Counted from the first letter of the stretch, positions 10,596 to 20,600 are shown. The stretch: 64,000 nucleotides of DNA from Ignavibacteriales bacterium (GCA_026390775.1 JAPLFF010000006.1:1-64000); one strand, 5' to 3'. The notes: generated by a model not told the origin, from the letters alone. Made by a program: numbers and translations.

Positions 10596-13394
10596 ATGAA
10601 AAAACTTTATACAGTGTTTGTAGTTCTTTCCGGCTTGTTCTATGCTACAAACATATTTGCACAAGCTGCTTCTGTTACATGGGCACTTAACAATACAACT
10701 CAATTGACTTCTGCAAGTGTTGGCAATGTAACAGGGTCAGCGGAATCTATAAATTCGGGTTCCGGACAATTTGGAATGAGTGTTTTCGATTACAGCAACG
10801 ACGGTCAAAGGCTTTGGGAAAATACTGCAGGCTGGATAGCAGGTGCTGAAGAAGCTACACGTTATATTCAGTTTGACGCTTTATTTACAATTGGAAATAG
10901 TTTTACTGTAACAAACGTTTCCTTTAATTATGGCGCTGCAGGCATCAATGGTCATATTCAGTCGAATGTTTATTATTCAACTGATGGTTGGCAAACAAGA
11001 ACATTATTGAATTCAGGTCCTTTAGCATACCCGAATCCTGCAATGTTGCAATTTACCCAAAGTGTAAATGTTGCAGTAGTTGGCGGTACCACATTTTCTC
11101 TTAGAATCTATCCTTATGCGATATTAAACAGCATAGCGATGAGTCCTACTTTTGCTGTTCATAATAATATTGTTATTACAGGTGCAACTGCAACAAAAAA
11201 GAATTGCGTCATACAATTAACGAATGTAGTTGGTAAATGGGGTAAGTCTGTTTTGTTGACAGCGAAGCTACAGGAGATCGGTGCAGCAGGTAATACAAAC
11301 TTACCTAACCAAGTACTAAAGTTTTATATGGACAGTGTGTATGTTAAATCAGGCACAACCAACGCAAGCGGAGTAGCGAGTTTGATATATACTATACCAC
11401 AGGATTCAGCCACACATTCAATCTCAGCACCACAAGATTCAGTCGCACATTCAATCTCAGCAACATATGTGGGAGATGCAAATTATAATGCACAAAGCGG
11501 AACGGGTACATTGACGATAGTAAGACATGTTACAGGTGTAGTTGTAACACCAACGATCGCTATTTATGGACAACCGGTTGTGCTTGTTGCAACTTTGGTG
11601 GACAATGACAACGACGGAAAAGGTGTTTCTAACCAAGAACTAAAGTTTTATAAAATCTCTCCGGGAACAAGAGAAGGAAATACAACAAGGGTATATGTAG
11701 GCTCGGGCATAACTAACTCAGATGGAACTACGAACGTAGTGTTAGAACTCCAAGGGTCGGAATTAGAATTCGTGGCGTCATTTGCCGGAGATGCAAATTA
11801 TAGTCCAAAGAGTGGTACAGGAACATTAAAAAAAATGACAGCAATACAAATAACAGATACAGCTGGTAAGTGGGGAAAGACAATATTGTTGACGGCGAGA
11901 CTGCAAAAGACTGGCTTAACAGGTAATACGAACTTACCTAATCAAGAAATAAAGTTTTATATGGATAGTGTGTATGTTAAATCAGGCACAACCAACGCAA
12001 GCGGAGTAGCGAGCGTAATGTACACTATACCACAGGATTCAGTCACACATTCAATCTCAGCACCACAAGATTCAGTTGCACATTCAATCTCAGCAACATA
12101 TGTGGGAGATGCAAATTATAATGCACAAAGCGGTACGGGGAAATTAACGGTAGTAAGACATGTTACCACTCTATCGATAAGAGGTCACGACGGTGGTGCA
12201 GGAAAGATATATACACAAGATTTAGCCCTAACTGATAATGATAATAGCGGGAACGGTATTCCCAACCAGATTTTGAAGTTTTACATTGATAAAGTATATG
12301 TCAAATCAGGTACAACGAATGCAAGCGGAGTTGCGAGCATATCATTCACTCTACCGCAGGATTCAGTTTCACATTCGATCACAGCTTCATATGCCGGAGA
12401 TGTAAATTACAGTCCGCAAAGCAATACAGGAACAATTACATATACACTAAAAAGTTGCATCATACAAATGACAAACGTGGCCAGTAAGTGGGGAAAGTCA
12501 GTTTTGCTAACCGCCAAGCTGCATGAGACTGGCTTAACTGGTAACACAAACTTACCAAACCAGAGATTAAAGTTTTATCAGGATAGCGTATATATTAATT
12601 CTGCAACAACCAACTCAAGCGGAATAGCGAGTTTAATGTACACAATACCACAGGATTCAGCAACACATTCGATCACAGCACCACAGGATTCAGTTGCACA
12701 TTCGATGAGAGTAGAATTTGCCGGAGATGTAAATTACAGCGCACAAAACGGTGTGGGTACATTGACAGTAGTAAGACATACTACAAGTATATCAGTTGCA
12801 AATAAGAGCGGTAGTGTAGGACAGACAATAACGTTAGAGGCAACTTTAACAGACAATGACGAAAACGGAAAAGGTGTTTCTGGCCAGGCACTAAAGTTTT
12901 ATAAAATCTCGTATGGAACAAGGGAAGGAGATACTGCAAAAGTTTATGCAGGATCGGGCATAACGAATTCAAGCGGATTAGCTATCCAATCGAGTAGATG
13001 GGACGATACTGATATTGTACATGTTGAAGAAGTGATATTTGAAGGTGATGCAAATTATAGAACACAAAGCGGTACAGGAAAATTCACTATTACAGTTGTA
13101 GGTGTTGAAAATAATCAAGCGGATATTTCAACAAAATTTGATCTTTCACAAAACTATCCCAATCCATTCAATCCAACTACAACAATAAAATATGATATAC
13201 CTAAAACGGGTTTTGTAACTATTAGTGTTTACGATATTCTTGGGAGAGAAATCAAAATATTAGTTAATGAGGAGAAAAATCCCGGTCATTATGAAATAAT
13301 TTTCAATGCAAGAGAATTATCAAGCGGAATATATTTCTATACTATTAGAACTAGTGATTTTTCTTTAAGCAAGAAAATGATTTTGATGAAATAA
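10596..13394 (+). CDS. Secreted Ig-like repeat protein with type IX secretion sorting domain
   Basis: 932 residues with a signal peptide (MKKLYTVFVVLSGLFYATNIFAQ region). Residues ~25-200 form a unique N-terminal domain. Six Ig-like repeats of about 95-111 residues follow from nt ~11200 to 13100 (bacterial Ig-like folds with LKFYxDSVYVKSGTTNASGVAS and Y.GDANY.AQSGTG signatures). They alternate between a longer A type (three copies) and B/C types. The last ~85 residues are a type A sorting domain: NYPNPFNPTTTIKYDIP, YDILGREI, LSSGIYFY, KKMILMK. Such domains direct passage through the type IX secretion system and attachment at the cell surface. A strong terminator follows directly. Repeats of this kind usually make extended adhesins or filaments; the ligand is unknown. 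Confidence 0.88.
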   Translation: MKKLYTVFVVLSGLFYATNIFAQAASVTWALNNTTQLTSASVGNVTGSAESINSGSGQFGMSVFDYSNDGQRLWENTAGWIAGAEEATRYIQFDALFTIGNSFTVTNVSFNYGAAGINGHIQSNVYYSTDGWQTRTLLNSGPLAYPNPAMLQFTQSVNVAVVGGTTFSLRIYPYAILNSIAMSPTFAVHNNIVITGATATKKNCVIQLTNVVGKWGKSVLLTAKLQEIGAAGNTNLPNQVLKFYMDSVYVKSGTTNASGVASLIYTIPQDSATHSISAPQDSVAHSISATYVGDANYNAQSGTGTLTIVRHVTGVVVTPTIAIYGQPVVLVATLVDNDNDGKGVSNQELKFYKISPGTREGNTTRVYVGSGITNSDGTTNVVLELQGSELEFVASFAGDANYSPKSGTGTLKKMTAIQITDTAGKWGKTILLTARLQKTGLTGNTNLPNQEIKFYMDSVYVKSGTTNASGVASVMYTIPQDSVTHSISAPQDSVAHSISATYVGDANYNAQSGTGKLTVVRHVTTLSIRGHDGGAGKIYTQDLALTDNDNSGNGIPNQILKFYIDKVYVKSGTTNASGVASISFTLPQDSVSHSITASYAGDVNYSPQSNTGTITYTLKSCIIQMTNVASKWGKSVLLTAKLHETGLTGNTNLPNQRLKFYQDSVYINSATTNSSGIASLMYTIPQDSATHSITAPQDSVAHSMRVEFAGDVNYSAQNGVGTLTVVRHTTSISVANKSGSVGQTITLEATLTDNDENGKGVSGQALKFYKISYGTREGDTAKVYAGSGITNSSGLAIQSSRWDDTDIVHVEEVIFEGDANYRTQSGTGKFTITVVGVENNQADISTKFDLSQNYPNPFNPTTTIKYDIPKTGFVTISVYDILGREIKILVNEEKNPGHYEIIFNARELSSGIYFYTIRTSDFSLSKKMILMK
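11397..12713 (+). repeat. 33-bp doubled unit inside three Ig-like repeats
   Basis: In each A-type Ig repeat an 11-codon unit (PQDSxxHSISA) is present twice in a row: 11397-11429/11430-11462, 12030-12062/12063-12095 and 12648-12680/12681-12713. The C-type repeat near 12355 has a single copy, which shows the ancestral length. The flanking DNA of the first two A repeats is almost identical. Confidence 0.9.
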
Positions 13395-13417
13395 AATCTT
13401 GTACTTTTTTTGACATA

Positions 13418-13448
13418 AAGCCAGAGTATAACTGCTCTGGCTTTTTTG
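13418..13448 (+). terminator. Rho-independent terminator after the Ig-repeat gene
   Basis: AAGCCAGAG (13418-13426) pairs perfectly with CTCTGGCTT (13435-13443) across an 8-base loop. The stem runs into a T-tract (13442-13447). It lies 24 bases after the stop codon. Confidence 0.9.
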
Positions 13449-13589
13449 TTTAGTGGATAGTCCTATGGTGTATCAACAACTTTTAACTACTTTTTACTTT
13501 GATAGAATATCCATATTTTTAGTTAGACAAATTCATCTTATTAATCATATCGAAGACACATATCATAGATCAACATAAGGGAAAAAATT

Positions 13590-15842
13590 ATGAGCGTAAC
13601 AAAAGAAGAGGCGCTGAAGTATCATAGTGAGGGAAGAAAAGGTAAGATTGAAGTCGTTCCGACCAAACCATGTTATACTGCTAGAGAATTATCACTTGCC
13701 TACACTCCGGGTGTAGCAGAACCGTGTAGAGAGATTGAAAAAAATGACGACGATGTTTACAAGTATACTGCAAAAGGAAATTTGGTTGCTGTTGTTTCAA
13801 ACGGAACTGCAGTATTAGGATTAGGTGATATTGGTCCGCATGCAGGTAAACCTGTTATGGAAGGTAAAGGTGTTTTGTTTAAACGATTCGCTGATATAGA
13901 TGTATTCGACATTGAATTGAAAACACATGATCCAAAAGAAGTAATCCGTGCAGTTCAATTAATGGAACCTACTTTTGGCGGGATTAATCTTGAAGACATC
14001 AAAGCGCCGGAATGTTTTGAGATTGAAGAAGAACTAATTAAGACTATGAACATACCTGTATTCCATGATGACCAGCACGGAACAGCAATAATTTCTTGCG
14101 CCGCTTTGATTAATGCTGTGGAAATCGCCGGGAAAAAATTAGACAAAATTCATCTTGTTGTTAACGGTGCCGGTGCTGCTGCCATTTCTTGTTGTAAATT
14201 ATATGTTGCCGCGGGTGTTAAGAGAGAAAACATTTCAATGTTTGATACAAAAGGGCACGTCAACAAAAAAAGAACTGATCTAAATAAATACAAAGAATTA
14301 TTTGCCCAGGATAACCAGTATGCAGATTTAGCCGATGGAATGAAAGAAGCAGATGTGTTCGTTGGATTGTCAAAAGGAAATATTGTTTCGAAAGAAATGG
14401 TTAAGAGCATGGCAAAGAATCCGATTGTATTTGCTATGGCTAATCCAGATCCAGAAATCAAGTACGAAGATGCAATTGATGCACGCAAAGACATTATTAT
14501 GGCAACCGGAAGAAGTGATTATCCCAACCAAGTTAATAATGTTCTTGGATTCCCATTTATATTCCGCGGCACACTTGATGTTCGCGCAAGTAAAATTAAT
14601 GAACAAATGAAAATGGCTGCTACAAAAGCTCTTGCTCAACTTGCAAGAGAGAAAGTTCCGGAAGTAGTTCTTAATGCTTATGGCGGAAAAGAATTTTCAT
14701 TTGGTCCGGAATATATAATTCCAAAACCGTTTGATCCGCGCGTACTATGGAATGTTGCACCTGCTGTTGCAAAAGCTGCTATGGATACCGGTGTAGCCAA
14801 AAATCCAATTACTGATTGGGATGCATACAAAGTACAATTGCAGGAGCGTTTAGGATATTCAACTGAAATAGTTAGAGTAATGGTTCACAAGGCTCAACAA
14901 AATCCCAAGAAAGTAGTTTTTCCTGAAGGCGAAGAAGAGAAGATCATACGCGCTGCTAATGCTGCTTATGATGACAACATTGCAAAACCAATTCTGCTTG
15001 GTAATGAACAGATTATTAAAACACGAATTGAAGATTTAGGATATGAACTAAATAAATTTGAAATAATAGATCCTGAGACAACGAAAAAAAATGAACAATA
15101 TTCAGAAGTGTTTTATAAAAAACGTCAACGTAAAGGTATAACTCCGCGAGATGTAAAAGCTTTAATGCACGATCCGAATTACTTTGCAGCAATGATGGTG
15201 GAAATGGGTGATGCAGACGCGATGGTTGGCGGACTAACACAACACTATCCTCAGACAATCAGACCAGCACTTCAATGTATAGGTGTGAAAGAAGGATTAA
15301 AAATTGTATCCGGAATGTATATTGTAATCATTAAACGTAAAGTATATTTCTTTGCCGATTGTACGGTAAATGTTGATCCTACCCCAGAACAGCTGGCAGA
15401 AATTGCTATTAATGCTGCAGATGCTGTCAAAGAGTTTGATATAATTCCTAAAATTGCAATGCTTTCATTCAGTAATTTTGGAAGCGCTCCTTATCCGCAA
15501 ACAATTAAAGTTTCAAATTCCGTGAAAATTGTGAAGCAGAAAAGACCTGATCTTATTATTGATGGTGAGATGCAGGCAGATACTGCGGTTGTTGCTGAAA
15601 AAATGGAAAAAGAATATCCATTTTCATCACTTAAAGGTGGTGCAAACGTTCTGATCTTCCCAACTCTTGAAGCTGGAAATATTGCTTATAAACTATTGCA
15701 GCGTTTGACCGATGCTACAGTGATTGGTCCGATCCTGATGGGAATGAAAAAACCTGTTCATGTTATTCAGCGAGGCGATACTGTTAATGATATTATTAAT
15801 ATGACTGCTATTGCTGTTGTCGGTGCAAAGAGCCACAAATAA
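13590..15842 (+). CDS. maeB: NADP-dependent malic enzyme fused to a phosphotransacetylase-like domain
   Basis: 750 residues, the usual length for MaeB-type enzymes, which decarboxylate malate to pyruvate with NADP reduction in the cytoplasm. Residues 1-~425 are the malic enzyme part: [72 protein letters not shown] and the nucleotide-binding VVNGAGAAA. Residues ~430-750 are the PTA-like domain ([49 protein letters not shown]). In studied MaeB proteins this part is regulatory, sensing acetyl-CoA, rather than a working transacetylase. The start has AAGGG upstream. It is a single-gene unit framed by terminators on both sides. Confidence 0.97.
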   Translation: MSVTKEEALKYHSEGRKGKIEVVPTKPCYTARELSLAYTPGVAEPCREIEKNDDDVYKYTAKGNLVAVVSNGTAVLGLGDIGPHAGKPVMEGKGVLFKRFADIDVFDIELKTHDPKEVIRAVQLMEPTFGGINLEDIKAPECFEIEEELIKTMNIPVFHDDQHGTAIISCAALINAVEIAGKKLDKIHLVVNGAGAAAISCCKLYVAAGVKRENISMFDTKGHVNKKRTDLNKYKELFAQDNQYADLADGMKEADVFVGLSKGNIVSKEMVKSMAKNPIVFAMANPDPEIKYEDAIDARKDIIMATGRSDYPNQVNNVLGFPFIFRGTLDVRASKINEQMKMAATKALAQLAREKVPEVVLNAYGGKEFSFGPEYIIPKPFDPRVLWNVAPAVAKAAMDTGVAKNPITDWDAYKVQLQERLGYSTEIVRVMVHKAQQNPKKVVFPEGEEEKIIRAANAAYDDNIAKPILLGNEQIIKTRIEDLGYELNKFEIIDPETTKKNEQYSEVFYKKRQRKGITPRDVKALMHDPNYFAAMMVEMGDADAMVGGLTQHYPQTIRPALQCIGVKEGLKIVSGMYIVIIKRKVYFFADCTVNVDPTPEQLAEIAINAADAVKEFDIIPKIAMLSFSNFGSAPYPQTIKVSNSVKIVKQKRPDLIIDGEMQADTAVVAEKMEKEYPFSSLKGGANVLIFPTLEAGNIAYKLLQRLTDATVIGPILMGMKKPVHVIQRGDTVNDIINMTAIAVVGAKSHK

Positions 15843-15872
15843 TTGAATGTTTTATTGATTCGGATAATTGGA

Positions 15873-15905
15873 AAAAGCCTAACTTCATTTAGAAGTTGGG
15901 CTTTT
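15873..15905 (+). terminator. Rho-independent terminator after maeB
   Basis: AAAAGCCTAACTTC (15873-15886) pairs with GAAGTTGGGCTTTT (15892-15905) over a 5-base loop with one T-G wobble. The A-run on the left and T-run on the right mean it could stop transcription from either side. It starts 30 bases after the maeB stop. Confidence 0.85.
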
Positions 15906-15967
15906 CGTTATTTATATTACGAATAGATAATTTTATCTTAGCCACAGATTAATCGGCAAGATTTATA

Positions 15968-16594
15968 GTGTTAAAAAATATTTTATATATCTCCGGAAGC
16001 GTTGTGATATTTTTTGCCGGATTAATTTTTTATGGGATAATTCTCAATCTCCGAGAAGTTACCTTAAAAGAAGCATTGATTGAGAAAGGATTGGCAAAAC
16101 TTGAAAACGTACATCTCGTAATAGATAGAACTGATTATCGAATTTCACTTTACTCAAATAAAATTTTAGTTAAAACATACAAAGCTGTATTTGGTAAAAG
16201 TTCAGGAACAATAAAATCTTCTGCAGAGGATAATATTACACCTATCGGCGATTATAAAATTTGCGCAATTGATACATTAAATAAGTACCATAAATTTTTA
16301 CATTTAGATTATCCGAATGAACGAGATGCAGCCGAAGCTCTAAAACAAGGATATATTTTCGATGATGAGTTTAACACAATAATACTAGCTGCCAAGAAAA
16401 ATGAATGTCCGCCTAAAGAAACAAAACTTAGTTCAGAAATAGGAATACATGGTATTGGAACATATAATATTATATTTAAAAATCTTCCGTTCCCATTTAA
16501 TTGGACTAACGGATCAATAGCGGTTAGCAACGAAAGTATAGATGAGTTATACTCAGTGATAAAAGTTGGAACTCAGGTAAAAATAATTAATTGA
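15968..16594 (+). CDS. L,D-transpeptidase (YkuD)-like membrane-anchored protein lacking the catalytic Cys
   Basis: 208 residues from a GTG start. One N-terminal membrane segment (residues ~5-27, ILYISGSVVIFFAGLIFYGIIL) anchors a periplasmic YkuD-like domain. HLVIDRTDYRISLY opens the fold, TPIGDYKI is the usual substrate-loop strand, IGIHG carries the conserved His, and NESIDELYSVIKVGTQVKI is the usual C-terminal end. In the family the active site reads [ST]xGC[IV]; here it reads TNGSIAV, so the nucleophile position (residue 183, codon TCA at 16514) is Ser. The normal activity is 3-3 cross-linking of peptidoglycan or lipoprotein attachment; this copy may be inactive or binding-only. It is 10 bp upstream of a BamA/TamA-like gene. 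Confidence 0.8.
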   Translation: MLKNILYISGSVVIFFAGLIFYGIILNLREVTLKEALIEKGLAKLENVHLVIDRTDYRISLYSNKILVKTYKAVFGKSSGTIKSSAEDNITPIGDYKICAIDTLNKYHKFLHLDYPNERDAAEALKQGYIFDDEFNTIILAAKKNECPPKETKLSSEIGIHGIGTYNIIFKNLPFPFNWTNGSIAVSNESIDELYSVIKVGTQVKIIN

Positions 16595-16604
16595 AGGATT
16601 ACTG

Positions 16605-18731
16605 TTGAAATTTAAGCTTTCATACATTTTCATATTTCTATTTGCAGCAGGATTATTTGCACAACCAAATAAAAAATTTGAACTTACTCAGATTAACTTT
16701 GAAAATAATAGTAATTTTTCCTCATCTGTCCTTAGGGAAATAATATTTTCTAAAGAATCACCCAATTGGTTGTCGCAACTCTTAAATAAGATTTCATCAT
16801 TAGGAGGCAAAGCTGTTTATTTTGATTCTCTGCTAATTCAATCAGATATAAATGCACTCAAAAATTTTTATCATGCCAACGGATTTTTCAAAGTAAAAAT
16901 TAATTCTAATTATCAACTGGATTCATCAAATAACGAAGCACGATTATCTTACACGATCTTTGAATCTCAACCGGTTTATTTTAATTCATTGACTTTGAAA
17001 GGTTTGGAATGGATTGCACCCGAATTTCAAGAATTACTTACCGATTATTGTAAAGTAGATACGAATAAAATCTACGAAGATGCAATTGTTGATGAGAAGA
17101 AAAATTATACTTCGTCCTTCCTTCGTGATCACGGTTTTATGCTCATTAGTGCAGATAGACCTACTGTTGTTATTGATACAATGAAAAATAAAGTTGATGT
17201 AGAATTAAAGTTTATGCCTGGAAACCGATATAAGATTAGTGATTTGTACACTCAACGAACAGGCAAAGGAGTTGATTTAGTTGATGATGCTTTGTTGAAA
17301 GATATTGTTGGAATAAAAATCGGAAGCTGGTACAGCAATTATGATATTCAGCGGGGACAAGTAAGATTGTTTAGGACGAATCTTTTTACTTCAGCGGCTG
17401 TAATGGGTGTTATATCAGATACAGTTGGCAATAACGTTCCTCTTAACATTAGCGCGGATATCGGGTTAATGCATGAACTATCGCCTGAAATAATAATGAA
17501 CAACGAGGATAATACCTTTAATCTTGGTTTAGCTCTGAACTTTATCAAGAAAAATTTTCTCGGCGATGCAAGAAAATTTACCATTGGTACTTCTGCTGCG
17601 GCACAAAACATTTCCGAGTTCTTACGTAATCCTTCATTTGCAGATTCCGCATTTTACGGCTACTTCGACGCACGTGTTTCAATTGAACAGCCGTTTCTAT
17701 TTGGTGATCCAATAACAACAAAACTTGAGACTTATTTTACCACTCAAAAAAGAAAAAATGAATATAACTCTATAATAATAGGCGGCAGGTTAAGTTTCGA
17801 TTTTGAGCTTCCGCAGTTTATCTACTTCAATTCATTTAACGTATATTTAAATGTTGAACGATCTGAATATGATTACAAACCGGCTTATATAAAAAATTTA
17901 TTAAGCCAATCTTTTCAAATCAAATATGGAGCTCCTAAGAATTTTGCAGATTCGGTAGCAAGTAATTATGTAGATAAGGACCTTGGCGGCAGATATATTT
18001 CCCAGAGTACGAATGCTGCAATCGGAATTAATTTAGGAGCTAACAAAACAAATGATACTTTTTTCCCTTCAAACGGTTATGCTCTTTCTTTTTTGTTAGA
18101 AGATGGTAACTCTATTCCATATCTGATCAGCAGATTATTTAAAAGTGGTTTTACCCGTCCATTATTTTTTAAGGGTGTTATTACCTCATCGGTTTACTTA
18201 CCGGTTTATAATTCCAAAGTAGATGCATTAGGAATAAAATTTAAGATCGGACAAATTTTTACTTACCGCGGTGAACAATCGGCTATTCCATTAAATCAAA
18301 GATTGTACGCCGGCGGAAGTAATTCTGTACGCGGATGGGGAACCCGCCAGCTTGTTCCTAAAAAAGTTGAGTTTGATTTAGCCGCTAATCCCACTCAAGA
18401 TGATCTTGAAGCTTTTCTTGGTAAAGGCGCTGCAACCGGCGGATTCTTTTTGATGGAAGGTTCGGTTGAAACACGCAACCGGTTAATCGGACGATTAGGC
18501 ACAGCACTTTTTATTGATTATGGAAATACTTGGAACGGATACCAAGAATTTCGTTATGATGAAATTGCCGTTGCTGCAGGTTTTGGTTTAAGATATTACT
18601 CGGATTTTGTTCCCTTAAGAATTGATTTCGGCTTTAAGATCTACGATCCAAATGACCGTCGTCCCATGGTTAGCAAAGAATTCTGGAAAGAGATTCTTCA
18701 GTTTCACATTGGAATAGGTGAAGCGTTTTAA
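16605..18731 (+). CDS. BamA/TamA-like (Omp85) outer-membrane assembly protein
   Basis: 708 residues from a TTG start; GAAGGA (16593-16598) overlaps the previous stop, and a signal peptide (MKFKLSYIFIFLFAAGLFAQ) follows. The N-terminal ~270 residues look like two to three POTRA units (ITQINFENNSNFSSSVLREIIF; VYFNSLTLKGL; KYKISDLY region). The C-terminal ~400 residues form a 16-strand-type barrel. The L6-loop signature of Omp85 proteins is present as GSNSVRGWG (near residue 570), and the chain ends in an aromatic Phe. Omp85 members insert barrels or translocate substrates across the outer membrane. Fewer POTRA-like units than in the main BamA (usually five) suggest a TamA-like or accessory paralogue, which I cannot settle here. 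Confidence 0.88.
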   Translation: MKFKLSYIFIFLFAAGLFAQPNKKFELTQINFENNSNFSSSVLREIIFSKESPNWLSQLLNKISSLGGKAVYFDSLLIQSDINALKNFYHANGFFKVKINSNYQLDSSNNEARLSYTIFESQPVYFNSLTLKGLEWIAPEFQELLTDYCKVDTNKIYEDAIVDEKKNYTSSFLRDHGFMLISADRPTVVIDTMKNKVDVELKFMPGNRYKISDLYTQRTGKGVDLVDDALLKDIVGIKIGSWYSNYDIQRGQVRLFRTNLFTSAAVMGVISDTVGNNVPLNISADIGLMHELSPEIIMNNEDNTFNLGLALNFIKKNFLGDARKFTIGTSAAAQNISEFLRNPSFADSAFYGYFDARVSIEQPFLFGDPITTKLETYFTTQKRKNEYNSIIIGGRLSFDFELPQFIYFNSFNVYLNVERSEYDYKPAYIKNLLSQSFQIKYGAPKNFADSVASNYVDKDLGGRYISQSTNAAIGINLGANKTNDTFFPSNGYALSFLLEDGNSIPYLISRLFKSGFTRPLFFKGVITSSVYLPVYNSKVDALGIKFKIGQIFTYRGEQSAIPLNQRLYAGGSNSVRGWGTRQLVPKKVEFDLAANPTQDDLEAFLGKGAATGGFFLMEGSVETRNRLIGRLGTALFIDYGNTWNGYQEFRYDEIAVAAGFGLRYYSDFVPLRIDFGFKIYDPNDRRPMVSKEFWKEILQFHIGIGEAF

Positions 18732-18767
18732 TTCATTATTTTTTTGAAAACCACACAATAATCCGAC

Positions 18768-18799
18768 TTTGTTTACCAACGCATTTTTAACTAAATTTG
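18768..18799 (+). promoter_or_regulatory. Bacteroidota-type promoter upstream of yicC-gmk-rpoZ
   Basis: TTTG (18768-18771), a 20-base spacer and TAAATTTG (18792-18799) match the -33/-7 consensus (TTTG / TAnnTTTG) known for Bacteroides-type primary sigma factor. The predicted transcript would begin near 18805, followed by AGGA and the yicC ATG at 18823. Confidence 0.55.
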
Positions 18800-18822
18800 T
18801 CATTACTTTTTAGGAACCCCAG

Positions 18823-19698
18823 ATGATTTCAAGTATGACCGGCTATGGTAAAGCTATCGTTCAGAGAGACGATATTACCGTTGAAGCCGAATTAAAAAGT
18901 CTTAACAGCCGATATCTTGATCTTTCGCTTCGAATTCCGAAGTTTCTTATGAACAAAGAATTTGAAATACGCGAAAAAGTTAAGAACCGGATTAAAAGAG
19001 GAAAAGTTTATTTGGCGGTTTCAATCCGTAAAGGAGAAATTGAAGAACGATTTAATGAGATCGATCCTGCCGGCGTTAAGTATGCACTTAGTTTGTTAAA
19101 GGATATTAAAAAGTTCGCAAAGATAAAAGGTAATCTTAAATTAAGCGATGTTCTTCTTTTTCAGAATATGCTGTTCAAAGATGATTACGAACAAGCCGGA
19201 GAAGAATTTGAGATTGTTGTTGAAGCGATTGATTCGGCTGTTAACGAATTAAACAAAATGCGTGAAGCTGAGGGAAAAGAGCTTGAAAAAGATTTACGCA
19301 AAAGGGTGCAAATGATCGGCAAGGCACTTTCTAAAATTGAAAACTCATCAGAAGAAAGTATCAAAGCTTATTTTGAAAAGATAAAAGAAAAAGCAAAACA
19401 ATTAGTTGCTGATCTATCTAACAATCAAGACCGCTTGAATATGGAACTGGCGTTAATTGCCGAACGTGCCGATGTAACGGAAGAATGCGTTCGCTTACGC
19501 AGCCACATTAAAATGTTTCTAGATACAATTTCGAAATCAGATGATGCCGGAAGGAAACTTAATTTTATAGTTCAGGAAATGAATCGCGAAGCAAATACAA
19601 TAAATAGTAAATCTGTATCATCAGAAATTTCTCACAATGGAATTTCTATAAAGGAAGAAATAGAAAAGATTCGTGAACAAATTCAGAACATTGAGTAA
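18823..19698 (+). CDS. yicC: YicC-family endoribonuclease
   Basis: 291 residues, normal family length. It opens with the typical ISSMTGYGKA and has the conserved LNSRYLDLSLRIP and (near the end) HIKMFLDTI-like and GRKLNFIVQEMNREANTINSKS blocks. YicC proteins are RNases studied in E. coli and B. subtilis, where they act on small RNAs or single-stranded RNA and form ring-like hexamers. An AGGA sits ~8 bases before the ATG. It is the first gene of a compact run yicC-gmk-rpoZ, an order found in many bacteria, and has its own Bacteroidota-type promoter. Confidence 0.96.
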   Translation: MISSMTGYGKAIVQRDDITVEAELKSLNSRYLDLSLRIPKFLMNKEFEIREKVKNRIKRGKVYLAVSIRKGEIEERFNEIDPAGVKYALSLLKDIKKFAKIKGNLKLSDVLLFQNMLFKDDYEQAGEEFEIVVEAIDSAVNELNKMREAEGKELEKDLRKRVQMIGKALSKIENSSEESIKAYFEKIKEKAKQLVADLSNNQDRLNMELALIAERADVTEECVRLRSHIKMFLDTISKSDDAGRKLNFIVQEMNREANTINSKSVSSEISHNGISIKEEIEKIREQIQNIE

Positions 19699-19701
19699 AC
19701 C

Positions 19702-20265
19702 GTGTCAAATCATAAGGCAAAATTATACGTATTTTCTGCGCCCAGCGGTTCCGGTAAAACAACCATAGTTCGTGATGTGCTAAAAAATTTTCCCGAGTTT
19801 GTTTTTTCAGTTTCGGCTACTACAAGAAAAAAAAGAAGTACTGAAAAAGAAGGTGTTGATTATTATTTTATATTGGAAGAAGAATTTAAAAAGAAGATTG
19901 ATACCGGTGAATTTGTTGAGTGGGAAAAATTTTACGATTATTATTACGGGACATTAAAAAATTTTGTTGACGGTAATCTTGCAAAAGGTTTATCAAACGT
20001 TTTTGAAGTAGATGTTAAAGGTGCTTTAAGTATCAAGAAAGCATACAAAAATTCTGTTCTAATATTTATTGCGCCACCAAGTATTGATGTTCTAAAAGAC
20101 AGATTGATAAAACGAAATACTGAAACAGAGGAAGATCTTAAGAAACGTATTGAGCGGGCTGAAATGGAATTGAGCTTTAAGGATCAATTTGATTATGTGG
20201 TTTCTAATTTGAATCTTGAAGAAGCAAAAAAAGAAGTAAAAAAAATTATAGAAAAAGAAATATAA
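19702..20265 (+). CDS. gmk: Guanylate kinase
   Basis: 187 residues from a GTG start 3 bp after yicC. It phosphorylates GMP to GDP with ATP in the cytoplasm. The P-loop SAPSGSGKTT is at residues 12-21. The GMP-binding stretch SATTRKKRSTEKEGVDYYF follows at ~38-56, and EWEKFYDYYYGT and the lid region RNTETEEDLKKR are intact. All family landmarks are present. Co-transcribed with yicC and rpoZ. Confidence 0.97.
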   Translation: MSNHKAKLYVFSAPSGSGKTTIVRDVLKNFPEFVFSVSATTRKKRSTEKEGVDYYFILEEEFKKKIDTGEFVEWEKFYDYYYGTLKNFVDGNLAKGLSNVFEVDVKGALSIKKAYKNSVLIFIAPPSIDVLKDRLIKRNTETEEDLKKRIERAEMELSFKDQFDYVVSNLNLEEAKKEVKKIIEKEI

Positions 20266-20278
20266 CAGGAGAAATAAA

Positions 20279-20578
20279 ATGGCAATTAAACCGATTAACC
20301 TAACCAAAATAAAAGCGAGCATACCGAATCTTTATGAAGCCGTTATTGTTGCAGCAAAACGTGCACGGAAACTCAATGATGACAATAAACTCGAATTCAA
20401 TTCGCTGTTAAGCACAATGACATCCGGACACGAAGATGAATTTGAAGACCGGGAAAATCCCGAACAGATGAAGCTTTCGTTAGAATTCGAAAAACGCGAG
20501 AAAGCTCATATCAATGCTGTGAAAGAATTAGTTGATGCAAAGATCGAATACAGATACAAATCAGAAAAAGATAAATAA
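20279..20578 (+). CDS. rpoZ: RNA polymerase omega subunit
   Basis: 99 residues, 13 bp after gmk with AGGAGA just before the ATG. The stretch IPNLYEAVIVAAKRARKLN matches the conserved omega helix that clamps the beta' C-terminus; the rest is charged and poorly conserved, as usual. It assists assembly of RNA polymerase and, in some species, binding of (p)ppGpp. Position after gmk is the classical context, which raises confidence for this short protein. Confidence 0.93.
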   Translation: MAIKPINLTKIKASIPNLYEAVIVAAKRARKLNDDNKLEFNSLLSTMTSGHEDEFEDRENPEQMKLSLEFEKREKAHINAVKELVDAKIEYRYKSEKDK

Positions 20579-20600
20579 ATATTTAGCTTTTCTTTTAATG

